Shown piece by piece: positions 1-5,948 of a DNA stretch of 9,283 nucleotides. The translations under genes were made by a program, and so were the position numbers. Position 1 is the first letter of the stretch. Every line of letters starts with the position of its first letter. Source of the stretch: Desulfobacterales bacterium (GTDB lineage Bacteria; Desulfobacterota; Dissulfuribacteria; Dissulfuribacterales; JAMONC01). The DNA lies in NCBI GenBank assembly GCA_027066725.1, contig JAMONC010000230.1:1-9283 (forward strand). Direction: 5' to 3'. The notes beneath the pieces were generated by a model. The model did not search any database. It was not told the DNA's origin and saw nothing but the letters and a program-made list of their open reading frames with translations.

Positions 1-251
1 TTTGCAGGAAGGCTTGCAACCAAATTAGCTAAAATAACCTCAGCCTCCCATATTTTTACCCAAAAGGGAAAATCAAGGCTATTAGCAAAAATGTCTCTGC
101 CAGCAATTAGTGGTTCTATGTCTTTAATATGTAAAATTCTGAAATGTTTTCCTCTAATACTTACTTGTTCAAATTCTAATTCATATTTATTTTGTAATTT
201 TTTAAATATATTTTCTACTTCAACAGGTATGGGTATTCCTTGAAGTTCCAT
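1..251 (-). CDS. Probable class I SAM-dependent methyltransferase, N-terminal fragment
   Basis: This reading frame starts with ATG at 251 and runs off the left edge, leaving 83 codons. The start is supported by a purine-rich AAGGGGG just upstream. The visible protein is soluble and begins MELQGIPIPVEVENIF. Near its end is the stretch DFPFWVKIWEAEVILANL (about residues 60-77). This resembles the FPxW-KIWEA-LA segment that precedes the SAM-binding motif I in lysine-methyltransferase-like class I methyltransferases. The SAM-binding GxGxG motif itself would lie outside the window, so catalysis cannot be confirmed and the substrate is unknown. It is transcribed away from the tRNA gene. No convincing promoter was found in the 135 bases upstream, apart from a possible attenuator-like hairpin at 338-358. 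Confidence 0.55.
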   Translation of the reverse strand, partial: MELQGIPIPVEVENIFKKLQNKYELEFEQVSIRGKHFRILHIKDIEPLIAGRDIFANSLDFPFWVKIWEAEVILANLVASLPA

Positions 252-331
252 ATTTCCCCCTTAAAAAGCTTAATTAAATACGATTTATCTATCTTATCAT
301 TATCTTTACTTTTTTTCACTGTTATTAAGTA

Positions 332-358
332 CAAAAAAACTCTTGAATTAATAGAGTT
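332..358 (-). terminator. Possible weak intrinsic terminator or attenuator, minus strand
   Basis: Read on the minus strand, AACTCT (358-353) and AGAGTT (343-338) form a 6-bp stem with a 9-nt loop. A run of seven T follows. The stem is short and AT-rich. No minus-strand gene lies immediately upstream, so it would act either on antisense transcripts or as an attenuator in the leader of the methyltransferase gene. It also overlaps the proposed -35 box of the tRNA gene, so it may be coincidental. Confidence 0.25.
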
Positions 359-371
359 ATCATATTAATGT
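343..371 (+). promoter_or_regulatory. Candidate promoter of the tRNA-Pro gene
   Basis: TTGAAT at 343-348 is followed after 17 nt by TAATGT at 366-371. This would place the transcription start about 8-10 nt before the mature tRNA 5' end at 387. The -10 box is a poor match to TATAAT, and TATTAA at 363-368 is an alternative. The position suits a monocistronic tRNA transcript, but the call rests on spacing and a moderate -35 match only. Confidence 0.3.
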
Positions 372-386
372 TAGCGTCGTTAGGAT

Positions 387-463
387 CGGGGCGTGGCGCA
401 GCCTGGTAGCGCATCTGCTTTGGGAGCAGAGGGTCGGGGGTTCAAATCCCTCCGCCCCGACCA
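387..463 (+). tRNA. tRNA-Pro (anticodon TGG)
   Basis: A complete 77-nt tRNA cloverleaf can be folded by hand. The acceptor stem CGGGGCG (387-393) pairs with CGCCCCG (453-459), followed by discriminator A460 and an encoded CCA at 461-463. The anticodon arm is TCTGC-TTTGGGA-GCAGA, with TGG in the anticodon position, which reads proline CCN codons. The T arm is GGGGG-TTCAAAT-CCCTC and the D arm contains the conserved AGCC-TGGTAGC pattern. The sequence closely resembles E. coli tRNA-Pro(UGG). No intron and no duplicated 3' end indicating an integrated element were seen nearby. Confidence 0.97.
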
Positions 464-570
464 TTTATCAATAGTTATACCATCCTTACAAGCTCTTCAC
501 TTCTTATTTTATCTTTTTAGAACATAATGGCATACTCATAGGACTTTATTTTTATAACTAAAGCAGTATC

Positions 571-599
571 TTGTTAATGTTAGAGTTTGTCCATATATA
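571..599 (+). promoter_or_regulatory. Promoter for the 31-aa ORF and first TauE gene
   Basis: TTGTTA at 571-576 is separated by exactly 17 nt from TATATA at 594-599, a good sigma-70-type pair. The predicted start near 606 lies only about 17 nt before the ATG at 623, with an AGAAGG SD in between. This very short leader argues that the small ORF at 623-718 is the first translated frame of the transcript. Confidence 0.55.
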
Positions 600-622
600 T
601 TTACTGTCAGAAGGTCCCCCAA

Positions 623-718
623 ATGCACGAATTTTTAAAAGGCGATTATTCTAAGTTAATTGAAGCGCTAAAACCTAGGAAGGTGTTAATGATACTTAAA
701 AATAAAAATGGAAGGTAA
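623..718 (+). CDS. Small ORF, 31 aa, upstream of and likely coupled to the TauE gene
   Basis: This is a short frame of 31 codons beginning MHEFLKGDYSKLIEALK. It would encode a basic, soluble peptide with an amphipathic helix (about residues 7-18) and a hydrophobic VLMIL patch (about 21-25). It has its own AGAAGG SD at 609-614, 8 nt before the ATG, and sits just downstream of a good promoter. Its last two sense codons (GGA AGG) are also the SD of the TauE gene, whose ATG follows the stop by only 7 nt. That geometry suggests translational coupling. I do not recognise the family. It may be a real small protein, a regulatory leader peptide, or chance. Confidence 0.45.
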   Translation: MHEFLKGDYSKLIEALKPRKVLMILKNKNGR

Positions 719-725
719 TTCTTAG

Positions 726-1532
726 ATGTCAAATTTAATTATAGTAAGCTTCCTTATTTTTATTGTAGCTGTAACTATGACAATGGTCGGCAAAGGAGGT
801 GGCAATTTTTATGTTGTAATTCTGGCAATGGCTAACATCCCTATGCACGAGGCAGCGACAACTGGCCAGTTTATTCTTTTTTCAGCTTCTGTTGCAGCAA
901 TGATTATTTTTCAAAAAAACAAATCTGTATCATGGATGTTGGTTATTCTAATTGGAACATTTACAGCCTTATCTGCGTTTTTGGGAGGATATTTTTCTCA
1001 TTTATTCAGTAGTTTTTCATTAAAATTGATATTTGCTTTTATGTTACTGATAGCTGGAATAGTAATGCTAATTCCCGTTTCAGAAAATAAAGCCAATGCA
1101 AAAAATAAGCATTTTGGAATCATAAATATTAAGTCTGGTGATGAAATATATAATATTAACTTATGGATTGCATTGCCTATCACTATTCTAACTGGTTTTG
1201 CTTCTGGAATGGTTGGTGTATCAGGAGGCTCTTTTTTAGTCCCTTTAATGGTATTAGCTTGCGGAGTTTCAATGTATACAGCAGTTGGAACTGCATCCAC
1301 ATTAATAGCGGCAACTGCTTTTATGGGTTTTATAGGACATGCTATGCAGGGTGACTTTAGTCCATCTTATGCTATTCCATTGGCTATTATCACAATTATA
1401 GGTGGGATAATGGGAGGGAAATTTTCTTTGAAGTCAAAGCCCAAACATTTGAAAAAACTTTTCGCTTATACAAATTGGATGGCAGCTCTTTTTATGATTT
1501 TTAATGCGTTTTATACAAAAGGAATAATATAA
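726..1532 (+). CDS. TauE/SafE-family permease (compact form, 268 aa)
   Basis: An inner-membrane protein of two homologous halves, the hallmark of the TauE/SafE (DUF81) family. The first half carries VGKGGGNFYV at residues 21-30 and the second carries SGMVGVSGGSFLVPL at about 160-174. Seven to eight hydrophobic segments are visible, with a hydrophilic central loop at about 118-145. Family members export or import sulfite, sulfoacetate and similar anions; the substrate here cannot be read. Length is typical. The start is ATG at 726 with GGAAGG 10 nt upstream, a slightly long spacing explained if translation is coupled to the 31-aa ORF that ends at 718. The gene shares its strand with the downstream aminopropyltransferase gene, but that gene has its own promoter. 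The lysine in the first motif (VGKGGG) differs from the usual G-x-GGG pattern and may affect substrate choice. Confidence 0.85.
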   Translation: MSNLIIVSFLIFIVAVTMTMVGKGGGNFYVVILAMANIPMHEAATTGQFILFSASVAAMIIFQKNKSVSWMLVILIGTFTALSAFLGGYFSHLFSSFSLKLIFAFMLLIAGIVMLIPVSENKANAKNKHFGIINIKSGDEIYNINLWIALPITILTGFASGMVGVSGGSFLVPLMVLACGVSMYTAVGTASTLIAATAFMGFIGHAMQGDFSPSYAIPLAIITIIGGIMGGKFSLKSKPKHLKKLFAYTNWMAALFMIFNAFYTKGII

Positions 1533-1623
1533 CTCAGGCTTAAAGCGCTATCTTTAGACAATATAAGTAAAAGTTTTCCTTGCGTTGAAAAAAGCAGGTA
1601 ATTACAAAGAGTGAGGCAAAGTT

Positions 1624-1685
1624 TACAACAATACGCCGAAAAGTTGTATTTCCTATTTTTAAATACCATTATCTTCTATAGGAAA
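1624..1685 (+). other. Intergenic inverted repeats, possible 3' end of TauE transcript
   Basis: Between the TauE gene and the next promoter are two weak inverted repeats. TACAAC (1624-1629) pairs with GTTGTA (1643-1648), and TTTCCTA (1649-1655) pairs with TAGGAAA (1679-1685). The first is followed by a T-rich stretch but not a clean T run. Either could end the upstream transcript; neither is a convincing intrinsic terminator. Nothing else is evident between 1533 and 1720. Confidence 0.2.
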
Positions 1686-1721
1686 AGAGATTAAATTTTC
1701 TATTCATTAAAAAGAAAAGTC

Positions 1722-1750
1722 TTGTTATTTTAGATTTTTGTCTTTATAAA
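1722..1750 (+). promoter_or_regulatory. Promoter of the aminopropyltransferase gene
   Basis: TTGTTA at 1722-1727 and TATAAA at 1745-1750 are separated by exactly 17 nt, a strong match to a housekeeping promoter. It has the same -35 sequence as the promoter at 571. The predicted start near 1757 gives a leader of about 40 nt before the ATG at 1796. Confidence 0.6.
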
Positions 1751-1795
1751 ACTAACACATTTTAGATAGTTAAATTTAATTTTAAGGTGTCTATT

Positions 1796-2635
1796 ATGCA
1801 TTTATGGTATACTGAATATCATACAGAAAATGTAGGGATTAGCTTTAAAGTTAGGGAAACTTTATTTGTTGGCAGGTCTAAATATCAAGAAATTGCTGTT
1901 TTAGATACTTTCGAATTTGGTAGGCTATTAGTTTTGGATGGATTAGTAATGCTTACAGAAAGAGATGAATTTATATATCATGAATTAATAGTTCATCCTG
2001 CTCTTTTTACTCATAAGTGTCCTCAAAATGTACTTGTTATTGGTGGTGGTGACGGTGGTAGTATAAGAGAGATTGTAAAACATGATTGTATTAAAGAGGC
2101 AATTTTGTGTGAAATAGATCCTCAGGTTGTTGAAATTAGTAAAAAGTATCTACCTAGTGTTTCAAGTGCATTAGAATATCCAAATGTAAAAATAATATAT
2201 GAAGATGGGATTAAGTTTGTATCAAAATTTAGCAATTATTTTGATGTTATAATTGTTGATTCTACAGATCCGATTGGTCCAGCAAAAGGATTATTTGAGT
2301 CTTCATTTTATAGAGACTGTTTTAGAGCTCTTAAAGAAGATGGAATTCTTGTTTGTCAAAGCGAATCTCCTATATATCATCTTGATCTTATCAAAGAAAT
2401 AAATCTTAAACTAAAAGAAGTAGATTTCCCGATTGTAAAATTCTACTATGGTATTATACCAACCTACCCTAGTGGTATGTGGAGCTGGGCTTTTGCAAGT
2501 AAAAAATTTGATCCTATAAAATATATTGGTAAAGAAAGAGAGCAACTAACTGTTAAAACGAAATATTACAGTTTGGATATTCATAAAGGTATATTTAATT
2601 TACCTTTATTTTTTAAAGAAGCTATAAAAGGCTAG
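1796..2635 (+). CDS. speE: Spermidine synthase-type aminopropyltransferase
   Basis: A soluble 279-aa enzyme that transfers an aminopropyl group from decarboxylated SAM to putrescine, or to a related polyamine or agmatine. The N-terminal beta domain ends in the active-site region with YHE at residues 61-63. The Rossmann-like core carries the nucleotide-binding loop GGGDGGS (83-89), the acidic CEID (E106, D108) and the catalytic DSTDPIGPA segment (D155-D158). Length and motif order are normal for spermidine synthases. The frame also opens with a GTG at 1787. I prefer ATG 1796 because TAAGGTG (1783-1789) is then an SD at the right distance. Agmatine aminopropyltransferase, used by some thermophiles, cannot be excluded by motif reading. 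It is monocistronic from its own promoter and convergent with the molybdoenzyme operon. Confidence 0.9.
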   Translation: MHLWYTEYHTENVGISFKVRETLFVGRSKYQEIAVLDTFEFGRLLVLDGLVMLTERDEFIYHELIVHPALFTHKCPQNVLVIGGGDGGSIREIVKHDCIKEAILCEIDPQVVEISKKYLPSVSSALEYPNVKIIYEDGIKFVSKFSNYFDVIIVDSTDPIGPAKGLFESSFYRDCFRALKEDGILVCQSESPIYHLDLIKEINLKLKEVDFPIVKFYYGIIPTYPSGMWSWAFASKKFDPIKYIGKEREQLTVKTKYYSLDIHKGIFNLPLFFKEAIKG

Positions 2636-2637
2636 CG

Positions 2638-2681
2638 TAAAAAGAGGGGGAAATCTCAACAAAGATTTAGAGATCTCCCCC
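2638..2681 (-). terminator. Intrinsic terminator of the molybdoenzyme operon
   Basis: On the minus strand GGGGGA (2681-2676) pairs with TCCCCC (2651-2646) and GATCTC (2675-2670) pairs with GAGATT (2657-2652). This gives a 12-bp stem with one G-U pair, a 12-nt loop, and then TCTTTTT. On the plus strand the same stem has an A-C mismatch and no T run follows, so the structure is built for the minus strand. It lies about 45 nt past the last stop codon of the four-gene operon. A second, weaker stem (GTAG 2691-2694 with CTAC 2703-2706) precedes it. Confidence 0.8.
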
Positions 2682-2724
2682 AGGGCGCGTGTAGTAAGGG
2701 CTCTACGACACCAAACTAGTATTT

Positions 2725-3177
2725 TTATAAAGGTTTTAACTCTACAAACTTAAGAGCATGTGTTGCACATTTTGTAACACATGCAGGTTTTAATCCTGCA
2801 TCTATTCTATCTTTACAATAGTCACATTTTATTGCTTTATTGGTTGCAGGATTGAGTTGAGGTATGTGCCAAGGACATGCCTTTTGACATACCATACAAC
2901 CTATGCATTTATCTTCTTCTATAAAGACAATACCATCTTCTCTTTTTTGCATTGCTCCTGTAGGGCATGCTTTTACGCATTCTGGATCATCACAGTGATA
3001 ACATGATCTAAAATGGAATTCTGTTCGAGGAATTCCTTTTATTTCTCTTAGAGGTTCATGGCTTATTTCACAAAGAATTGGGCCAACTGGTAGATTTTTG
3101 TTGACCTTACAATGTATTTCACAGCCATGACAACCTATACACCTTTTTTGGTCTAGATATATTAGATATTTGTTCAA
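2725..3177 (-). CDS. Four-cluster [4Fe-4S] electron-transfer subunit (DmsB/PhsB/NrfC-like)
   Basis: A 150-aa ferredoxin-type subunit that should carry electrons to or from the molybdopterin subunit encoded just upstream. Sixteen cysteines form four complete [4Fe-4S] sets: C13, C16, C19, C23; C59, C62, C67, C71; C91, C94, C97, C101; and C118, C121, C133, C137. The last set has the long CxxC-x11-CxxxC spacing typical of DmsB/PhsB/NrfC proteins. An extra cysteine, C36, lies outside the sets. There is no signal peptide and no C-terminal membrane anchor. The start codon is TTG at 3177, overlapping the upstream TGA stop (TTGA), with GGAGGG at 3190-3185 spaced 7 nt, so translation is probably coupled and stoichiometric. 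It is the last gene of the operon, followed by the terminator at 2638-2681. Confidence 0.88.
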   Translation of the reverse strand: MNKYLIYLDQKRCIGCHGCEIHCKVNKNLPVGPILCEISHEPLREIKGIPRTEFHFRSCYHCDDPECVKACPTGAMQKREDGIVFIEEDKCIGCMVCQKACPWHIPQLNPATNKAIKCDYCKDRIDAGLKPACVTKCATHALKFVELKPL

Positions 3178-5288
3178 AGCTCTACCCTCCGCTTTGCATT
3201 TCTTACGCTCTTTTTAATGGTTACAAACTTCTCACAAAGACAAAGGCCACCACCTGCAGGATCAGTTTTATTTAGTAATCCTCTTTGTAACTTTTGATCA
3301 CTTGCTCCTGCAAGATACGCCCTAGTTTGTACAGGAACTTCTCTTCCAAATCCATGAGTCATGTATACAGCCTCTGGATGAATAAATTCAGTTATACGTG
3401 CTCTAATTACCGCTTTTTTACCTTCTGATATAATATCAACCCAATCTCCCTCTTTTATATCTAGTCGCGCAGCAACACGTTTATTAATCCATATAGCATT
3501 TTCTGGCATTAATTCATTTAAAAGGGGGTTATTAACTGTATGTCCGTGGGTATGTACAGCAGTCCTTCCAAATACGAGCCTAAACTGTCCTTTAGGAGGT
3601 TTTTGAGGACTTTCATAAGGCTTAAGTGATGGAAGTCCCTGTTCAGTTAATACTTGACTTATAAATTCTATTTTACCAGAAGGGGTCTTAAATTTACCTT
3701 CAAGATTGTTCCTATCATAGAATATGGGTTTATCTGTTAAAGGAATGAAACCTTTTTCTTCAAAATCCTTTATACTATAGCCAGTTGGCTCAAGTTGCCA
3801 ATTCCACATTTCTTCTGCAGTATTAAACGGAAAGTATTGCCCAATATCTAGTCTATCTGCTAGTCCTTTAAATATTTCCCAACATGCTTTTGTATCTAAT
3901 CTTGGTTCTATTGCCCTTTGCCTTACTATAAATCTGGGCTTAGGACCTTTTTGGGTTGCAATGGGATTTTCTCTTTCAAGATATGTAGACTCTGGTAAGA
4001 TTACGTCACTATACCAACCAAATTCACTGTAATGAACATCTATTGATACTAATAATTCCACATTCTCTAAGGCCTCTTTTTGTGATTCTGGGTCAGGGAA
4101 GCAATTAAAAGGATCGTGTCTATAACAAATCAATGCCTTAATAGGATAAGGCTTTCCTGTCCTCATTGCTTCATAGAAAAGATGGAAGATACCAGGACCC
4201 TTATCCCAATGTTTATACTTATCTCCTACTAAGTCTGCTCTTGGAGCTGCTGGTTTTGGGACTTGAGCATCAAAGCTTCTAAGTCCTTTTACTCCACAAT
4301 CACCTGGTCCTTTAGAGAAGATTTGTCCACCTTCTACTTCTATATTGCCCATTAATACATTAAGGATTTGAAGGGCACGACTTGCATAGAATGAATCATG
4401 ATATCTAGATAACATCCAGCCGGGATGGAATATAACTCTAGGTCTATCTTCATTTATCTCTTTCACAAAAGCCTTTATTGCATTTGGTTTTACTCCACAT
4501 TCCTTAGCTGCCCATTCGGCAGTATAAGGTTCAATAAAAGAACATAGTTCATCAAATCCTATGACATATTTTTCTACAAATTCTTTGTCGTAAGCCCCTT
4601 GTTTTAGAACTTCATTTATCATACCAAGGGCTAGGGCGTAATCTGTACCTGGTCTTACTAAAAAGAATCTAGTTGCTTTAACTCCAGTAATAGTCTGTCT
4701 TACATCTACATAAGTAAGCCTTCCACCCTTATCAAGCATATCCATTACTTGATTTGCTTCTGCAAGGCGTAAGGCTTCAAAGAGATTTCTTCCAAATAGT
4801 ATTAGGTGCTTACAATTTTTTATGTCATATGCAAATCCTTTTCTACCAAGTCCATAAATAGTTTTTGCAGCATGATGAACGTTTCTTCCACATGCGCTAT
4901 CGTGGTTAGAAAAGTTAGGAGAACCTATTGCATGGATGAAGGCTTTAAATAGATCTGCAAATGGCCCACCGCGACAACTTAACATAATACTTTCTGGGCC
5001 ATACTTTTCTTTTATTTTTTTCAGTTTTTCTGCAACATAATCAAAGGCCTCATCCCATGTAACAAGTTTCCAATTGCCAGAACCTCTAGGGCCTGTTCTT
5101 ATAAGAGGACCATGAGGCCTTTCGTCATCTTCAACAAGTGCGTGTCCAGCAGAGCCTTTAGCACAAAGAGCACCTTTTAAAATATATGGATTGCCTTCAA
5201 TCCACTTGATTTTACCATCTTCAACTTCTACCCGTATGGGGCACCGCACTGAGCACATGCCACACATACTCCATACACTTTTAGCCAT
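3174..5288 (-). CDS. Molybdopterin oxidoreductase catalytic subunit (thiosulfate/polysulfide reductase-like)
   Basis: A 704-aa member of the DMSO-reductase superfamily. The N-terminus has an Fe4S4 binding set C9-x2-C12-x3-C16-x25-C42, followed by the conserved K44. The likely molybdenum or tungsten ligand is C133 in HDSACGRNVHH, which places it with the cysteine-ligated group (Nap/Fdh/Psr/Phs) rather than the serine-ligated DMSO reductases. The C-terminal domain from about residue 570 has the usual cofactor-binding features (GRTAVHTHGHTVNN, later THGFGR). The family contains thiosulfate, polysulfide, tetrathionate and sulfite enzymes, and the exact substrate cannot be called. The N-terminus MAKSVWSMCG reaches the first cluster at once, with no twin-arginine signal, so a cytoplasmic location is inferred. 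The SD TAGGAGGG lies just before ATG 5288. The upstream gene ends at 5297, and the stop overlaps the next gene's TTG start. Confidence 0.88.
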   Translation of the reverse strand: MAKSVWSMCGMCSVRCPIRVEVEDGKIKWIEGNPYILKGALCAKGSAGHALVEDDERPHGPLIRTGPRGSGNWKLVTWDEAFDYVAEKLKKIKEKYGPESIMLSCRGGPFADLFKAFIHAIGSPNFSNHDSACGRNVHHAAKTIYGLGRKGFAYDIKNCKHLILFGRNLFEALRLAEANQVMDMLDKGGRLTYVDVRQTITGVKATRFFLVRPGTDYALALGMINEVLKQGAYDKEFVEKYVIGFDELCSFIEPYTAEWAAKECGVKPNAIKAFVKEINEDRPRVIFHPGWMLSRYHDSFYASRALQILNVLMGNIEVEGGQIFSKGPGDCGVKGLRSFDAQVPKPAAPRADLVGDKYKHWDKGPGIFHLFYEAMRTGKPYPIKALICYRHDPFNCFPDPESQKEALENVELLVSIDVHYSEFGWYSDVILPESTYLERENPIATQKGPKPRFIVRQRAIEPRLDTKACWEIFKGLADRLDIGQYFPFNTAEEMWNWQLEPTGYSIKDFEEKGFIPLTDKPIFYDRNNLEGKFKTPSGKIEFISQVLTEQGLPSLKPYESPQKPPKGQFRLVFGRTAVHTHGHTVNNPLLNELMPENAIWINKRVAARLDIKEGDWVDIISEGKKAVIRARITEFIHPEAVYMTHGFGREVPVQTRAYLAGASDQKLQRGLLNKTDPAGGGLCLCEKFVTIKKSVRNAKRRVEL

Positions 5289-5296
5289 GTTCCCTC

Positions 5297-5947
5297 CTAT
5301 TTAGTGTCACCTCTAGCAATCTTTAAATCTCCTATAGGAGATTTTTTTAATTTTTTACTTAGAATAGTTATTGTTTTTTTAATTGTATAAGAACTGAAAT
5401 AGCCAATGAAAAAGGTCAAAGGTACCGATAGCCCGGGCAAATGAATAGGATTTTGGGGTAGCTTTAATAGAAATATTGATCCTGTTATTTCTGTAAGTTT
5501 TTCTGGAGAAAATACACAACTTAACCAGTATAGAGTTAAGAATATAGGAAGAAGATAAGTAAGTCCAAAATGAGCAAACTTTATAGAGATAAACTTGTTA
5601 TATTCTTCATCAATATCTTCATCTGATGTCTCATAAAGGACCTTTTTAATTTTCCAATCATCTATTTGTCTTATCCCTTCCTCAACTTCTTTTTTCTTTT
5701 CAAATAACTTTCTAAAAGCTTCTTCTTTTTCTTGGGTTTTAAGAAGCCTTTTTATAATCATAGATAATAATCCAACAAGCATTCCTACTACTAATACTTG
5801 CCCAAAAGGACTTAACCCGGCCTCGGAAAGAGGCCTGAGGATGATTACCTCAAGCCCCTTTCCTACAGCCAACGCTACAGGGGTTAGGATGTGAAGCCAG
5901 ATCCAGTTGAGCAGATCTGTTATGGGTGCACTGAGACTTGGCATCAT
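5297..5947 (-). CDS. Predicted EMC3/TMCO1 (DUF106)-like integral membrane protein
   Basis: A 216-aa membrane protein. It has an N-terminal hydrophobic or amphipathic stretch (about 12-37) and a clear membrane segment FGQVLVVGMLVGLLSMII at about 48-65. A long charged helix rich in K and E (about 66-115) probably forms a coiled coil. Two more membrane segments lie near 125-147 and 172-194, and the tail is basic. One membrane helix, a cytosolic coiled coil, then two helices is the layout of the DUF106/EMC3/TMCO1 branch of the Oxa1/YidC insertase superfamily. I assign it by architecture only, so confidence is moderate. It starts 1 nt after the TauE-fusion stop (ATG 5947, with a second ATG at 5944) with no clear SD, implying coupling. 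An alternative is a non-homologous membrane tether or anchor subunit for the oxidoreductase encoded next. Confidence 0.5.
   Translation of the reverse strand: MMPSLSAPITDLLNWIWLHILTPVALAVGKGLEVIILRPLSEAGLSPFGQVLVVGMLVGLLSMIIKRLLKTQEKEEAFRKLFEKKKEVEEGIRQIDDWKIKKVLYETSDEDIDEEYNKFISIKFAHFGLTYLLPIFLTLYWLSCVFSPEKLTEITGSIFLLKLPQNPIHLPGLSVPLTFFIGYFSSYTIKKTITILSKKLKKSPIGDLKIARGDTK
5325..5344. repeat. Perfect palindrome inside the 3' end of the DUF106-like gene
   Basis: AAATCTCC-TATA-GGAGATTT forms an 8-bp hairpin with a TATA loop within the last codons of the membrane-protein gene. On the plus strand a T run follows, resembling a terminator for antisense transcripts. On the minus (coding) strand it lies about 30 nt upstream of the oxidoreductase SD. 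Its CTCCTAT half is also complementary to ATAGGAG in that SD, so two alternative pairings are possible. Confidence 0.45.
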
Positions 5948-5948
5948 C

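Noticed and set aside
387..463. tRNA-Pro as an integration site for a mobile element
   Set aside because: No integrase, no repeat of the tRNA 3' end and no transposase or phage gene occur in the window.
998..1300. A 100-codon minus-strand frame inside the first TauE gene
   Set aside because: It is antisense to a clear membrane protein gene with conserved TauE motifs; no SD or family resemblance.
1163..1354. A 63-codon plus-strand frame within the first TauE gene
   Set aside because: A shifted-frame shadow of the TauE coding sequence, with no start signal.
2646..2681. The large hairpin as terminator of the aminopropyltransferase gene
   Set aside because: On the plus strand it has an A-C mismatch and is followed by AGGGCGCG rather than a T run; on the minus strand it is fully paired with a T tail.
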